A DNA stretch of 64,000 nucleotides. It comes from Euptelea pleiosperma. Lineage: Eukaryota > Streptophyta > Magnoliopsida > Ranunculales > Eupteleaceae. Positions 38,301 through 47,631 of this stretch are shown here, one piece after another. Every line of letters starts with the position of its first letter. The first letter of the stretch is position 1. Below the pieces are notes generated by a model, which was given only the letters and a program-made list of their open reading frames with translations, was not told the origin of the DNA and searched no databases. Where the stretch lies: assembly GCA_035048495.1 (NCBI GenBank), contig CM068553.1:25545190-25609189 (forward strand). Reading direction: 5' to 3'. A program made the position numbers and the translations under genes.

Positions 38301-41300
38301 GCAAGTTGGGCATGAAAGATATCTATACGCCAACTTAAGGGGGAGTGTTATCAGATACGTAGAAATACGTATTTTTCTTGTATAGGGGTAGTTCTGTAAA
38401 TACCTCTTATGAGGGGTATACTTGTCCTTTTTATGTAACCCTTTCTATAAATAAGATTTATGGGGTCATTGTGAATTAAGCACAATTGACATCCTTTCTC
38501 CCTCTCTTCTCTACTCTCTATTCTCTCTCCTCCAAACCGAACCCTAACCCTAATTCCTCAAATCCAACTTATCGTTCAATTGTCTACTTTCGTATTTTTG
38601 CATGTTCCAATGCAGACAGGGCTGGGTTGGTTTCTGATAGCCGCTCTACCTCAAGCTATTGAGGATAATCTTCTCATTTGGAAAAGCAAGAAACAAACAG
38701 TTGCAACCAAATGAGTGCAAAGGCTAAATATTGATCTATGGCATTTATTGCATGTAAGTTAACATGGCTCAAACAACTCATGACTGAGTTGAGAATTAAT
38801 GCTTCAACCCCCATGGAGATGTTTTGCGACAATCAAGTTGGCATTCATATCGCTACTAACCTTGTCTTCCTCCTCCATAAGCAGACCAAGGACATTGAGA
38901 TAGATTGTCATTTTATTCATGATAAGGTCCAGTCTGGCGAGATTACCCCACCTTACACTAAATCCAGTGAATAAGTTGCAAATATCCTCACAAAAGTACT
39001 TTCGAAACCAAGGCATTCTACGTTTTTGTCCAAGCTGGCCAGTGGGCATGTTCAATATTCATGCTCCAACTTGAAAGGGAGTATAAGAGAAGATATGGGT
39101 TTTTTCCCATTTATTTTGGGTTTGGGTCTATTACTTATATGTTGGATGTATCTTGGCATGTAAGCCCATTATCTTGGCCCATAGGCCCAGTTATATATGG
39201 TAACCACTTTATATAATGAAATTTGGGATGAGAAAACTACACTCTCTATCTTCTTGCCCTACAAGCATGATTTGAAATGTTTACAGCCATGGATAATATG
39301 ATAGTTAACTGACCGGGAATGGATTAAAGACTGGGAGATGAGGAAGCAAAAGTTTTCAAAAGAATAAGATATTGAAAGATAGGAGCAGAAGCAAGTCTGA
39401 GAGTATGGCTGAAGAGGCATAGGTTCTCAAAAGTACAAGACCAAAGCACCAAGAAAGCATATTCTACAAAAAATGTTTTTAAAAGTGGAGTTTGAATATT
39501 TATCAAGTCAAAGCTAAATCATAAACTAACTTAGTAACTGTTGTTATAATTAACAACTTAACATTTCAAATTTCAGTAGTATCTAGATCCCAAAAATGAT
39601 GAATAAAAATACAAATAAAAAAGAAAAAAGAAGTAAAATAGAAACAGCATAAAACTAGATTAATAAAGATGGAGTTCTTGGACTCGAGGCAACACTGAAA
39701 TAACAGTGGGAGAAAAAGAAAGTTCTGAAGTGGGACTGAGAACCCAAAACAGCAGTGACATCTCCACTGAGTAAGACTTGATACTTATACAACTGCATCC
39801 AGAAAGCATATAAAAGACTCCCTCGATAAGTATGAAAGCACAGAGATAAAAAGCGGAACTGACTATTACTTATGGGCAATGCAATTTTTTTCTTACTTGA
39901 CCTTCTAAAGAAATTAGAAATATCTAAAAATGCATTACAAAATCAAATGTTGACCTGCTCAAGTACAGAGATCAACTCCATAGCAGTAGCTTTGAATTGG
40001 CGAGACAGGGCTATAAGATCTGGATCTTGCTCTGCTTGCTCCATCTCTAATTAAGATAAAAATGAGAAAGCATCTCAGCATTTGGACAGAGGAAGACTTG
40101 AAGCTAGATCTCAACATCCACCACGTCACTGAAAATGTTATAATAAACTTAGAGCAGATAACTGAGAATATTTTTTGCAGGATCACATATACATTAGTAG
40201 TCTTTTTTTTTCATAAGTAAATAATCCACTAAATTTATTGTAAATCAAGTAATTCATTTAAATATGTATCAGCCTTACTAATAAAAAAATATATATGTAT
40301 CAGCCTCCAGCAGATATATGACACAACATTAAGTTTCAGGCTATTCTGCAGTGACTGAGTAGGATAGATGTCAAAAATTCTTATAATATGACTTTCAAGT
40401 TTTCGTTGATGGGGAGCTTATGGGTCTCCCCTGCTATGTAACAAAGACATGGACGTCTAGCGGTTTCCGACACTGATATGAGGTGTCAAACATACCACAA
40501 ACCCAATATGCTGAAACCCCCACAGTCTATTCCATATGTTCAAAGATATTTTTTAAATTACTTTAATTCATGTTAAGTATACAAGATAGTAAGTGTGTAT
40601 TTACATAAGCTGATACACATTAAAATCATATACACAATATATATAATAGCTGAAAACAAAATGGTTGAATAAATTAAGTTTGTTTGAACAACTGTGTCGC
40701 ATGTCTGACACTTGATTACAACATGGTGTCTGACACGGAAAATACCTAGAAAATGGAATGTCCCTTATTTTTTATTAGGTGGATTATTAGAGGCTTCTGA
40801 CCGTATGGATGTTTGGCCCATCCCTAGATGGACCTAACTCCTAAGTAATAAAAATCGGCCTGATTAGTGATTTCTAACCTTTGAATCTGAGTGCCCCAAA
40901 TACTGCTAGAAATCCACGGTTAAAAATAAACCATGAAAAAGACTTCTAATCCAATGGATAGAAATCAGGATGAATTTTCGTATGTAAGTCCAACTAGGGA
41001 TGGGCCAGACATCTATACGGTCAGTGGTCTCTAAGAGTATGCCACGTGTAAGGTGCACGTGCATCGCACGCGGCGTCCTCCTAGTATTGTTTGACAACAA
41101 AAGTAGAAATACATAGCATAGGGTCTAAGGTGAGTCAACCCTAAGAACTAAAGTGCATTACAGATTCTTCTTTGGTTTAAGAAAACTTTCCATTGTAAGT
41201 GTGAAAAATAAACTAATATAGCAAATTAGAACTAAAGTAGTGTGTTATTAGGAAAAAGAATAATACAAACTAAAAGACAAAAAAGGCAAAATATAAGTCA

Positions 41301-43602
41301 AGTCCAAAGACTATAAATGATTGTTTGCATTAGGTATCAAAGGGATGCTCCAAAAACAAATCACAAGCATGCACCAAAAATCAGTTTGCCCCTAATCAAA
41401 CATTACACAATAATCTTTCTGTATCCAACAAAAAACAAAAAAATTTGAGAACTCTAGATTTAAATGCAATATTTCACACCAAAAATAAAAATAAAAACCC
41501 TCAATCAACGTATGCAACTCTCAAGTCCCAACTATTCGAAACAATTAAACAAAACCAGATAAGAAGTTCCATGAACTCTCTGAAGAGTTCCACAAAAAAC
41601 CAAGACAAAAATTGCTTATCCTGTGATTTTCTTTAGCAAGAAGATATTGGAGACCAAAATCAAACTTAGGAACAATGAGAGAGCCAAAACCCTGCTGATT
41701 AACAAATTATGGTTAGTCTCATAAGCATTCACTCTTCTTAAGGACACAGTATCTCTCTTCTTTTGAAGCCCCCTCCTTACTTCTAAAAAGGAGAATGGGC
41801 ATTTTCCAGCCGATGGCCTCGATACTCTGATTTTAAGGATGGAAAATGATTTTCACTGCTCTCATCTTAAAGTTTCCCTAATTGTTAGGATTGCTTCTCA
41901 ATTAGTGGACATATTCATATAATCCCTAACATCAAAGGCTTTAAAACCTCAATTTGCCATTATCAAGTACGCTTAAGTTGATGTTGAGAATAGCACGTGT
42001 GCAAAACAATGCACGCCTATCTGCTGTGGCATTTCTGGCAAGAAACTAGATCCTTGGCATGTCCACCTTATAAACACTAGTGAAAACACTTATAATTTGC
42101 TTGTGTGAAGCAAAATAGAACAAATCTTAAGAGACTAATAGTGTGAGCTCAAAAAGCTGAAAATCTTAAAGAAATTCAAACTGAAAATAAATATTAGATT
42201 TTTCAATGAAAAATAATCGCCATATTCATAAAAGAAATGTAAAAGACTGCTTACCAGCCTTTGTCATATCAAGACGAGAGATCCGGGCAGTGTAATATGT
42301 TCCTCTTGCACTAAGTTCTTGAACACTGAACCTGCACAAACCTTCAAGGACGACTATGTATGTGACCCTCCCACTTGGTTTCTCCACTCCTCTTGAGAGA
42401 TGTAAAGCTCTTGCAGCAACTCCCCTGAAATTGAAAACCAAATGTAACCAATTACACAACTACAATTGTGGACACCACACAAAGAAAAAAAATCCAGTTA
42501 CATGAGATGAAAAGAAGACTATACTTCACGAAGATGACAAATCAGAATATTTAAAAGACAGATAACGAGTGAGCACGACAAATCACATTAAAAAGGCTGC
42601 TCAATTGATGCTAACCTGGTGTGCCAATGAATTAATTCCTGCTGATTTTTTCCATCCTGTGAATGAGAATCTGATGTTGCAGTGGGAACTTTCGGGCTTC
42701 GCTCCCCAGAATCGGTTCCCACACCTTCAAAAATTGAGTTTCTTTCCTTTTAGTTATATATATTCACATAGGAAATGTAAGCTTAGTTAAGCATTTAGAG
42801 AAAAGGCGTTCTGGAAATCACCTGGAGATAGCAGGGGATCCACCGACGTAGTCTCAGCAGAGTCCCGAACAGGCAAGACACCAATCAACCCCTTCTCCTC
42901 CCTCTGCCATAGCTCTTGCTCCACCAACTTCACACTGCACAATTCAAAAACCAATACTTCACAACCTTTGACCACAAAATAAATAAATAGTTCCAGCTGC
43001 AGTTGATACAAAGAAACCAAAAAACCCAGAATTTCCATAGTTAATTCTGTCAAAGAAGCTCAAACAAGGCCAATACTATTTCCAAATTCCAACTACATGC
43101 AATTCAAAGGAGACCTTTAGAAACCAAATATCAAAGAAAAATAGATTTGCCATGGTTAAGATATACCAAATAGCTGAAATTGCAAATTCACACAAACGAA
43201 TAATTAAAGGAATACGAACAATGTTCTACAAACTCTCCAAGAAAATTTGCAGAAAATTCATCTAATTTTTCATGAAAAAACAGATAGACAGTAATCGAAT
43301 TCTAAGATTTTCAGCTCTGCAGAGCCCAACAGGAACCTCGAACTTACAATGCAAAAACATTAAACACAAAGAAACCAAAAACTTGAAGAAAATTCATCAC
43401 CTCGATCAGAAAAATATGATTTTTAGGGTTTCAAAAACACAAAAGAGTCATAGAATTGGATAACATACCCAGAAAAAGAAGAAGAAGAATCATACCTGCT
43501 CGGTGAAGTGCATCGAATTCGAATAATTGCACCAGGCAACAGAACCTTGTTCCTGAAAGGAAGAATCGCTAACCGACTCGGCAATTCGACCGATTCCGCC
43601 AT
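26257..43602 (-). CDS. LON2: Lon protease homologue 2, peroxisomal, 5' part (8 exons)
   Basis: Eight minus-strand exons splice in frame to about 327 complete codons: 43602-43496, 42934-42822, 42724-42616, 42424-42255, 40046-39955, 27371-27192, 27053-26970, 26384-26257. All seven complete introns are GT-AG and intron 8 opens with GTATGT. The start gives [20 protein letters not shown], the conserved plant LON2 N-terminus. Later segments are [20 protein letters not shown] and [20 protein letters not shown]. Residues about 10-255 form the Lon substrate-binding domain and 258-328 the helical linker. LON2 is an ATP-dependent protease and chaperone of the peroxisomal matrix (family knowledge; targeting signal and catalytic Ser-Lys are not in this window). 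The usual length is near 890 aa, so about 560 residues are missing. Introns 5 and 8 are filled with transposons. Confidence 0.93.
26970..27053 (-). CDS. LON2: LON2 exon 7
   Basis: 84 nt, 28 codons: [20 protein letters not shown] then KEFLLRQQ. This is the coiled linker helix before the AAA+ domain. Acceptor TTAACAG, donor GTTTGT. Confidence 0.94.
27192..27371 (-). CDS. LON2: LON2 exon 6
   Basis: 180 nt, exactly 60 codons: [60 protein letters not shown]. Acceptor GTCACAG, donor GTAAAC. Confidence 0.94.
27965..28260 (+). pseudogene. LINE-type RNase H remnant in LON2 intron 5
   Basis: Plus strand [20 protein letters not shown] resembles the DGSSRGNPGPAGxGG motif of the RNase H domain found at the C-terminus of plant LINEs. 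Stop codons follow. No tail or target duplication was identified. Confidence 0.55.
28300..29148. other. Intron 5 sequence without recognisable content
   Basis: AT-rich intronic DNA; neither coding similarity nor repeat termini were seen. Confidence 0.45.
29149..29342 (-). repeat. 3' LTR of copia F
   Basis: 194-bp LTR with minus-strand start TGTTATCAGATACG, matching the LTR start of element E, and the TTAGGG-like tract near 29165. Followed by the polypurine tract. Confidence 0.85.
29149..32165 (-). mobile_element. Truncated Ty1/copia element F in LON2 intron 5
   Basis: Minus-strand copia with only its 3' LTR (29149-29342) and polypurine tract. RNase H (29350-29900), RT (30063-30700, catalytic box YVDDIIL near 30285), integrase C-terminus (30800-31610) and GAG-pre-integrase (about 32050-32165, [20 protein letters not shown]) follow. 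The 5' third is absent: sequence changes to a plus-strand LINE at about 32165. Stops and frame breaks occur throughout. The LTR contains tagggttagggttagg and belongs to the C/E family. Confidence 0.88.
32166..32571 (+). mobile_element. LINE 3' end with poly(A)
   Basis: Plus strand [20 protein letters not shown] and [18 protein letters not shown] correspond to the extreme C-terminus of plant L1 ORF2. A 3' UTR follows, ending acttatc and a run of A at 32562-32571. It abuts the truncated end of copia F. Confidence 0.78.
32740..33179 (+). pseudogene. Old copia element H: RT fragment (left part)
   Basis: Degenerate plus-strand RT with segments matching [11 protein letters not shown], a decayed YFLGIE region, [20 protein letters not shown] and [20 protein letters not shown]. 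It is interrupted at 33184 by copia E and resumes at 38575. Confidence 0.78.
33185..33408 (+). repeat. 5' LTR of copia E
   Basis: 224 bp, TGTTATCAGA to CCAACT. It contains accctaaccctaattcc near its 3' end. Confidence 0.94.
33916..35140 (+). pseudogene. copia E gag
   Basis: Gag from the Met at 33916. [17 protein letters not shown] is followed by an in-frame TAA at 34102. The 302-codon frame from 34234 holds [20 protein letters not shown] and the zinc knuckle [15 protein letters not shown] at about 34842-34886. A TAG near 35142 separates it from the protease. Confidence 0.88.
35143..37107 (+). pseudogene. copia E protease, integrase and RT N-terminus
   Basis: Protease remnant [12 protein letters not shown] (DSGAS mutated to DSVAS) starts near 35149. 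The GAG-pre-integrase [13 protein letters not shown] and [10 protein letters not shown] follow (35550-35665), then integrase [10 protein letters not shown] (35727) and [13 protein letters not shown] (35906). A CAA-to-TAG-type stop at about 36007 lies in the conserved TPQQNG. The frame continues from 36031 through the integrase tail and RT entry ([17 protein letters not shown]) to a TAA at 37105. Confidence 0.88.
37117..38338 (+). pseudogene. copia E RT and RNase H
   Basis: RT from [18 protein letters not shown] frame break around 37370 precedes the catalytic YVDDIIL (37383-37403). A further one-base loss occurs at about 37750. RNase H has [20 protein letters not shown], a TGG-to-TAG stop near 37955, then [13 protein letters not shown]. 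It ends MKDIYTPT just before the polypurine tract. Confidence 0.88.
38346..38569 (+). repeat. 3' LTR of copia E
   Basis: 224-bp direct repeat of 33185-33408, followed by the tatcg duplication. Confidence 0.94.
38575..39260 (+). pseudogene. Old copia element H: RNase H and LTR (right part)
   Basis: Plus-strand RNase H remnant: [28 protein letters not shown], then [14 protein letters not shown] and [19 protein letters not shown]. It ends near 39070 with FNIHAPT and a polypurine-like ttgaaagggag, followed by apparent LTR sequence to about 39260. The LTR start, right edge and 5' partner are unresolved. Confidence 0.8.
39261..39954. other. Intron 5 sequence next to exon 5
   Basis: AT-rich intronic DNA; no gene or repeat was recognised. 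It includes the GTCAAC donor at its right edge. Confidence 0.5.
39955..40046 (-). CDS. LON2: LON2 exon 5
   Basis: 92 nt, encoding [20 protein letters not shown] and [11 protein letters not shown]. Acceptor TTAATTAG, donor GTCAAC. Separated from exon 4 by a 2.2-kb intron containing a MITE-like element, and from exon 6 by a 12.6-kb intron. Confidence 0.93.
40047..42254. other. LON2 intron 4
   Basis: 2.2-kb intron holding the MITE-like element at 40790-41092 and a T-rich run with cataagtaaa at 40203-40220 that resembles an inverted LINE tail. No further coding sequence was seen. Confidence 0.6.
40790..41092. mobile_element. Degenerate MITE related to the LON2-upstream pair
   Basis: Inverted arms: ctgaccgtatggatgtttgg with ccatccctag on the left, and the reverse complement of ctagggatgggccagacatc with tatacggtcag on the right. 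A CACGTG core is at 41043-41048. The inner part shares the aatcagcctgattNgtgattt segment with the elements at 43983 and 44462. The left terminus is eroded and no clear target duplication was found. Confidence 0.7.
42255..42424 (-). CDS. LON2: LON2 exon 4
   Basis: 170 nt, encoding [40 protein letters not shown] and [16 protein letters not shown]. Highly conserved Lon substrate-binding domain. Acceptor TTTCAG, donor GTAAGC. Confidence 0.95.
42616..42724 (-). CDS. LON2: LON2 exon 3
   Basis: 109 nt, encoding [20 protein letters not shown] and [17 protein letters not shown]. This acidic, polar insertion is the variable loop of LON2 and is the least conserved exon. Donor GTTAGC. Confidence 0.9.
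42822..42934 (-). CDS. LON2: LON2 exon 2
   Basis: 113 nt, after an acceptor ...GTGCAG. It encodes [20 protein letters not shown] and [18 protein letters not shown], in the Lon N-terminal domain. Confidence 0.93.
43496..43602 (-). CDS. LON2: LON2 exon 1 (start codon)
   Basis: ATG at 43602-43600. 35 codons plus 2 nt, ending TCACCGAGCAG before GTATGA. The start is chosen because [20 protein letters not shown] matches the known family N-terminus and no upstream in-frame alternative is needed. Confidence 0.93.
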
Positions 43603-43982
43603 GTCTACTGCTCGGAAGAAAAACAGAGAGAGAGGGGGGGAGTTGAAGTAGGAGAGAGAGACAAGAAGAAGAAGCAGAAGAGAAGGTCCTGTTTTTTGGA
43701 TGGGAAATCGACATCAATCGGTCAGAAATAATCGCGACGGCTTCTCTTTCGTTTCTCCTGAATGGTCCTGATTAGATTTTTTTTTCATTTTTTTACCTCT
43801 TGTGCTCAGCGAGCCGTCCGATCTGCGGATAAGGTAAAGCACGCGTTGCAAGATGGTGGGTGGTTGTGTCAAACATAACGTCGGCTGTCGTAGATGGCTC
43901 CGCCAGTTAGGCTGGAAGTGGGGCCCGGTGGATAGTTATGCCACGTGGACTCCTAAAAATTAGGGAAGGGGATTACATAGTT
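43603..43982 (-). promoter_or_regulatory. LON2: LON2 5' UTR and proximal promoter region
   Basis: Just upstream of the start codon the sense strand has a CT-rich leader (43620-43690), common in plant 5' UTRs. A G-box core CACGTG lies at 43942-43947. No convincing TATA box was seen. The transcription start is not determinable, and the upstream limit is set by the MITE boundary. Confidence 0.5.
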
Positions 43983-44379
43983 GGGTCGGGCTCCAGTTAC
44001 CGCCCGAAAATGACAGGCTCCGGTTACGGGACACAATATGAGCCACGTGGCACACTATTATAGGACTATGACCGCATGGATTTTTAGCCAATCCCTAGGT
44101 GGACTTACAAACCAAAACTCAGCCTGATTAATGATTTCTATACGTTGGATTTTTGTACTCAAATACTGCTCAAATTCCCAGAGTTGAGATCAACCCGTGA
44201 AAATAAGTCCAATCCAACGCCTATAAATCACTAATGACGCTGATTTTTGGTTTGTAGGCCCACTTAGGGATTGGCCAAACATCCATACGGTCCGAGTCCT
44301 CTATGAGTGTGCCATGTGGCTCATATTGTGTCCTGTAATCGGAGCCTGTCATTTTATGGCGGTAACTGGAGCCTGAGCC
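43983..44379. mobile_element. MULE-type MITE 1 upstream of LON2
   Basis: 397-bp non-coding inverted-repeat element. Left terminus gggtcgggctccagttaccg, right terminus the inverse of ggctcaggctccagttaccg. It is flanked by the 9-bp duplication tacatagtt (43974-43982 and 44380-44388), the size typical of Mutator-like elements. The arms continue inward well beyond 60 bp, with a CACGTG core at 44044-44049. Confidence 0.88.
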
Positions 44380-44461
44380 TACATAGTTTTCTTGTGAGGA
44401 CAACCATACGTGTTTATTAGATCACAAACACACAACATGGACCGGATGGATATGAACCTTT

Positions 44462-44868
44462 AGTAAACCTTCGCTCATACCCCGGTGTCAGCGAAGCCGT
44501 CACAGCCCACAGTACGAGCCACGTGGCACACTCTTAGTGTACGCTGACCGTATGGATGTTTGGCCAATCACTAGATGGTCCTACAAACCAAAAGTGAACC
44601 CGATCAGTGATTTCTAAGCGTTGGAATGAAGTTATTTTCATGGGTTGATTTTAACAGTATGAATTTGAGCAATATTTGAGTGTTATTTATGTGCAAATAT
44701 CCGAAGGTTGTAAATCACTAATCAGGCTGATTTTTGGATTGCAGGTCCACCTAGTGATTGGCCAAGCATCCATACCGCGGTCAGCGCACTCTAAGAGTGT
44801 GCCACATGGCTCATATTGTGGGCTGTGATCGGCTTCGCTCACACCCCGGTGTGAGCAAGGGTTTACTC
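44462..44868. mobile_element. MULE-type MITE 2 upstream of LON2
   Basis: 407-bp inverted-repeat element with arms agtaaaccttcgctcatacc and the inverse of agtaaacccttgctcacacc. It is flanked by the 9-bp duplication tgaaccttt (44453-44461 and 44869-44877). Its inner segment (ccgtatggatgtttggccaa) is shared with MITE 1, but the outer terminal sequence differs. A CACGTG core lies at 44520-44525. Confidence 0.88.
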
Positions 44869-45011
44869 TGAACCTTTTACTTTGTTCAAAGTTGAGCTTT
44901 GTTAGAGTGGTCCTGATGGTGACACTCTTTGTTATTGATGCCATTCTCTTCTTGCTTCAATTTGATTTTAAGGGTTTTCTGTTTATTTATAAAGGATAAT
45001 TTAAAACCTAA

Positions 45012-47119
45012 GCTGAAATTGGTAATGGGAAGGATCATTTCGGGTGAACAAGGAGCCTTAGTGAAAGGCGGACAAATCTTAGATGGGGTGTTAATTGCTA
45101 ATGAATGCATTAACTATAGGCAGCGCCTCAAGAAACCTGGCTTGGTATGTAAGATCGATATGGAAAAAGCCTATGATCATACATGTTGGGAATTCTTGGA
45201 TTATCTATTAGTCATAATGGGTTTTGGGAGCAAATGGCGAAAGTGGATGAGAAAGTGTATTCAGTCACCTTGCTTCTCGATGTGAGTGAACGGTTCTCCT
45301 TCAGGTTTGTTTAGAAGTTCGAGAGGTCTTAGATAAGGTGATCCCCTACCCCCATTTCTATTTATCATGGTGACTAAAGCCCTAGGCAGAATGATTTCAA
45401 AAGGAGTCCAAATAGGAGTTTTGTCAGGTCTCCAAGTGGGGACTGGGAGGTTAACTATCTCACATCTACAGTTCGCTGATGACACTCGTGTTTTTGGAAT
45501 GATCCAGATAACAAGTAGAGGTCCTCAAAAGTGTGCTTTAAAGTTTGTTCGGGCCGCAAAATCAATTTCCACAAAAGTAGAATCATGAGCATAGGAGAGT
45601 TAGATAACACTGAGGAGCTAGCTAGGATTCTGGGTTGTTCAGAAGGCTCATTGCCCTCCTCCTTTCTCAGACTCCCTTTGGATGCGCCATGCAGGACGAA
45701 ATCAGTTTGGGATCCAGTAGTGGAAAGGGTAAGGTGGAGGTTGGCTAGCTGGAAGGGGAAATATATATCCAAAGCGGGCAAGGTAGAACTAATTAAGAGC
45801 ACTCTGTTTAGTCTATCGGTGTACTTTCTTTCATTGTTCTCTATTCCGGTGGAGGTGGAAAAAAGGTTAGAGAGGTTTATGAGGAACTTTTTGTGGAATG
45901 ACTCGGGGGATGCGTTATGTTATCACCTAGTGAGTTGGGCTCAATCATTTGTCCAAGAAAGAGGGTGGCCTAGGATTTAGAAAGATTGGGGTTATGGAGA
46001 ATTGGGAAGGAGAGAAACAGTTTGTGGCGTCGAGTGGTTGCTAGTATTTATGGGGAGGACATGAGGGGTTGGGGATCTAAGCCTTCTAGGGAGCCATATG
46101 GTTGTGGAGTTTGGAGAGGGATTCTTAAGGTGAAGGATCAGGTGTTAGAGAGATCTAGACTTTCTTAGGCGACGGTTCTAGAATCAAGTTCTGGGAGGAT
46201 ACTTGGCTTGGGGACTTATGTTTGAAGGAGATTTATCCGAGGGCTTTCTCTATTTCAAAGCGCAAAGGGCAAACAATTGATCATTTTTGGATCGGTTCTT
46301 CCACGGAAGCAAGATGGGACTTAAATCTCAAAAGAAATCATTTTAAGTGGGAAAAAGAGCAAATTGATTTATTACACAATTGTTTGAAATATTATCTTGT
46401 TTCCAATTCTGAGGAGGACCATCTGTTCTGGACCTACTCCAAGTAGGGAGATTTCTCGGTCCGATCATTGTATGAGGTTCTATTCGCTGCATCAGTTTCG
46501 TCATCTACCCTTTCCCCTTGCCTAGATATTTGGAAATCAAAAGTCTCGTTGAAAGTTCGCTTCTTTGCTTGGGTTGCTTCCCTAAATAAGATTCTCACTA
46601 TAGAAAATTTGATCATTAGGAAATGGATCTTGGTAAACTATTGTGTTATGTGCAAAGCAAGTGGGGAGAGCACTAATCATCTTCTAGTTCACTGTGAGTT
46701 GCCAGACAAGTTTGGATGCTCTTCCTAGTGCATGCGGGAGTTGATTGGGTCTTTCCGGAAAGCATAGGGGAGGTTGTGGAGAGCTGGCCTAAGATTCCTA
46801 TGTCGGCCAGGAGAAAATTGCTGTGGAAGATGATTCCATTAGCAATTATTTGAGGAATTTGGCTGGAGCGGAATAAGAGAACTTTTGAAGGAAAGGAGAG
46901 CTCACTGTTTCAAGTCATTCTCAGTATCAAGGCTCTCTTATACTGATGGGGTAGCGCATTTAATGAATTAAGAGGCACCTTCTTTAGCGACTTGGTTTTT
47001 CGACTCGACCATATTTTGATTTGAGTTTCTTGTTTTGTTATTTCTATCATGCTCTATTGATACTTTCAGATCTTCTCGATCTCTTTTCTTTAATATATTC
47101 TTGGACTTATCAAAAAAAA
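45012..47119 (+). mobile_element. 5'-truncated L1-type LINE with 14-bp target duplication
   Basis: Plus-strand ORF2 remnant: RT start (GEQGALVKGGQILDGVLIAN, then VCKIDMEKAYDHTCWEFLDY), palm QFADDT at about 45470, thumb region, and zf-RVT (CVMCKASGESTNHLLVHCE near 46645). A 3' UTR ends acttatc with an A run to 47119. Flanked by aatttaaaacctaa (44998-45011) and aattttaaacctaa (47120-47133), one mismatch. The element starts inside RT. Several stops and frame changes are present. Confidence 0.9.
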
Positions 47120-47339
47120 AATTTTAAACCTAATCTCTTCTCTCACCATTCCACCAAAATCTGAAAGTTTCTCTTGCTTGGGAAAAAGAATCGGCTCAAT
47201 AAACAACAATTCTTTGAAGATCCAAAAAATGAGGTGACCTAAAAAATACTTTATGATCAAACTGCTCAATGTTACCCCTCCCAAAATGTCATGACTCTCT
47301 TTTAAGCCCACCAACTGACTGCATAAATATTTGGCTGGT

Positions 47340-47545
47340 GCATCTACAGACCGAAAATCAGCCTGATTGATGATTTCTAAGCAGTTGCATATGAGCATTT
47401 TTCTTGGATGATTCTAGTAGTTGGATTTGAGCTTTTTTGGTACTAAAACTCAACAAGTTTGAATCTAGTGGCTAGAAATCACCTATAAAAAAAACTTGAA
47501 TCCAATGACCATAAATTATTAATCATGCCAATTTTTGGTGTGTGG
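47340..47545. mobile_element. Remnant of the same MITE family
   Basis: Contains gaaaatcagcctgattgatg and, inverted near the end, aatcatgccaatttttgg, with gatttctaagc between. This is the inner arrangement of the elements at 40790, 43983 and 44462. Terminal arms are missing. Confidence 0.55.
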
Positions 47546-47631
47546 TGGGGAAGTAAAAGTCAGAAGTTTTTTTTATGGGTTTTTTCTGTTCTAGGAACTT
47601 GAGCAAAACATTAACTTGTCATTTTGAAATA

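Larger units (their letters stand above)
33185..38569 (+). mobile_element. Ty1/copia element E, full-length, nested in copia H
   Basis: A 5385-bp plus-strand element with two 224-bp LTRs differing at four sites (about 1.8%). Target duplication tatcg lies at 33180-33184 and 38570-38574. The primer site tggtatcaaagc follows the 5' LTR directly at 33409 and the polypurine tract aagggggag sits at 38337-38345. Gag, protease, integrase, RT and RNase H are all in order. At least five in-frame stops or indels disable it, several of the TGG to TAG or CAA to TAG type. It lies antisense inside LON2 intron 5. Confidence 0.96.
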
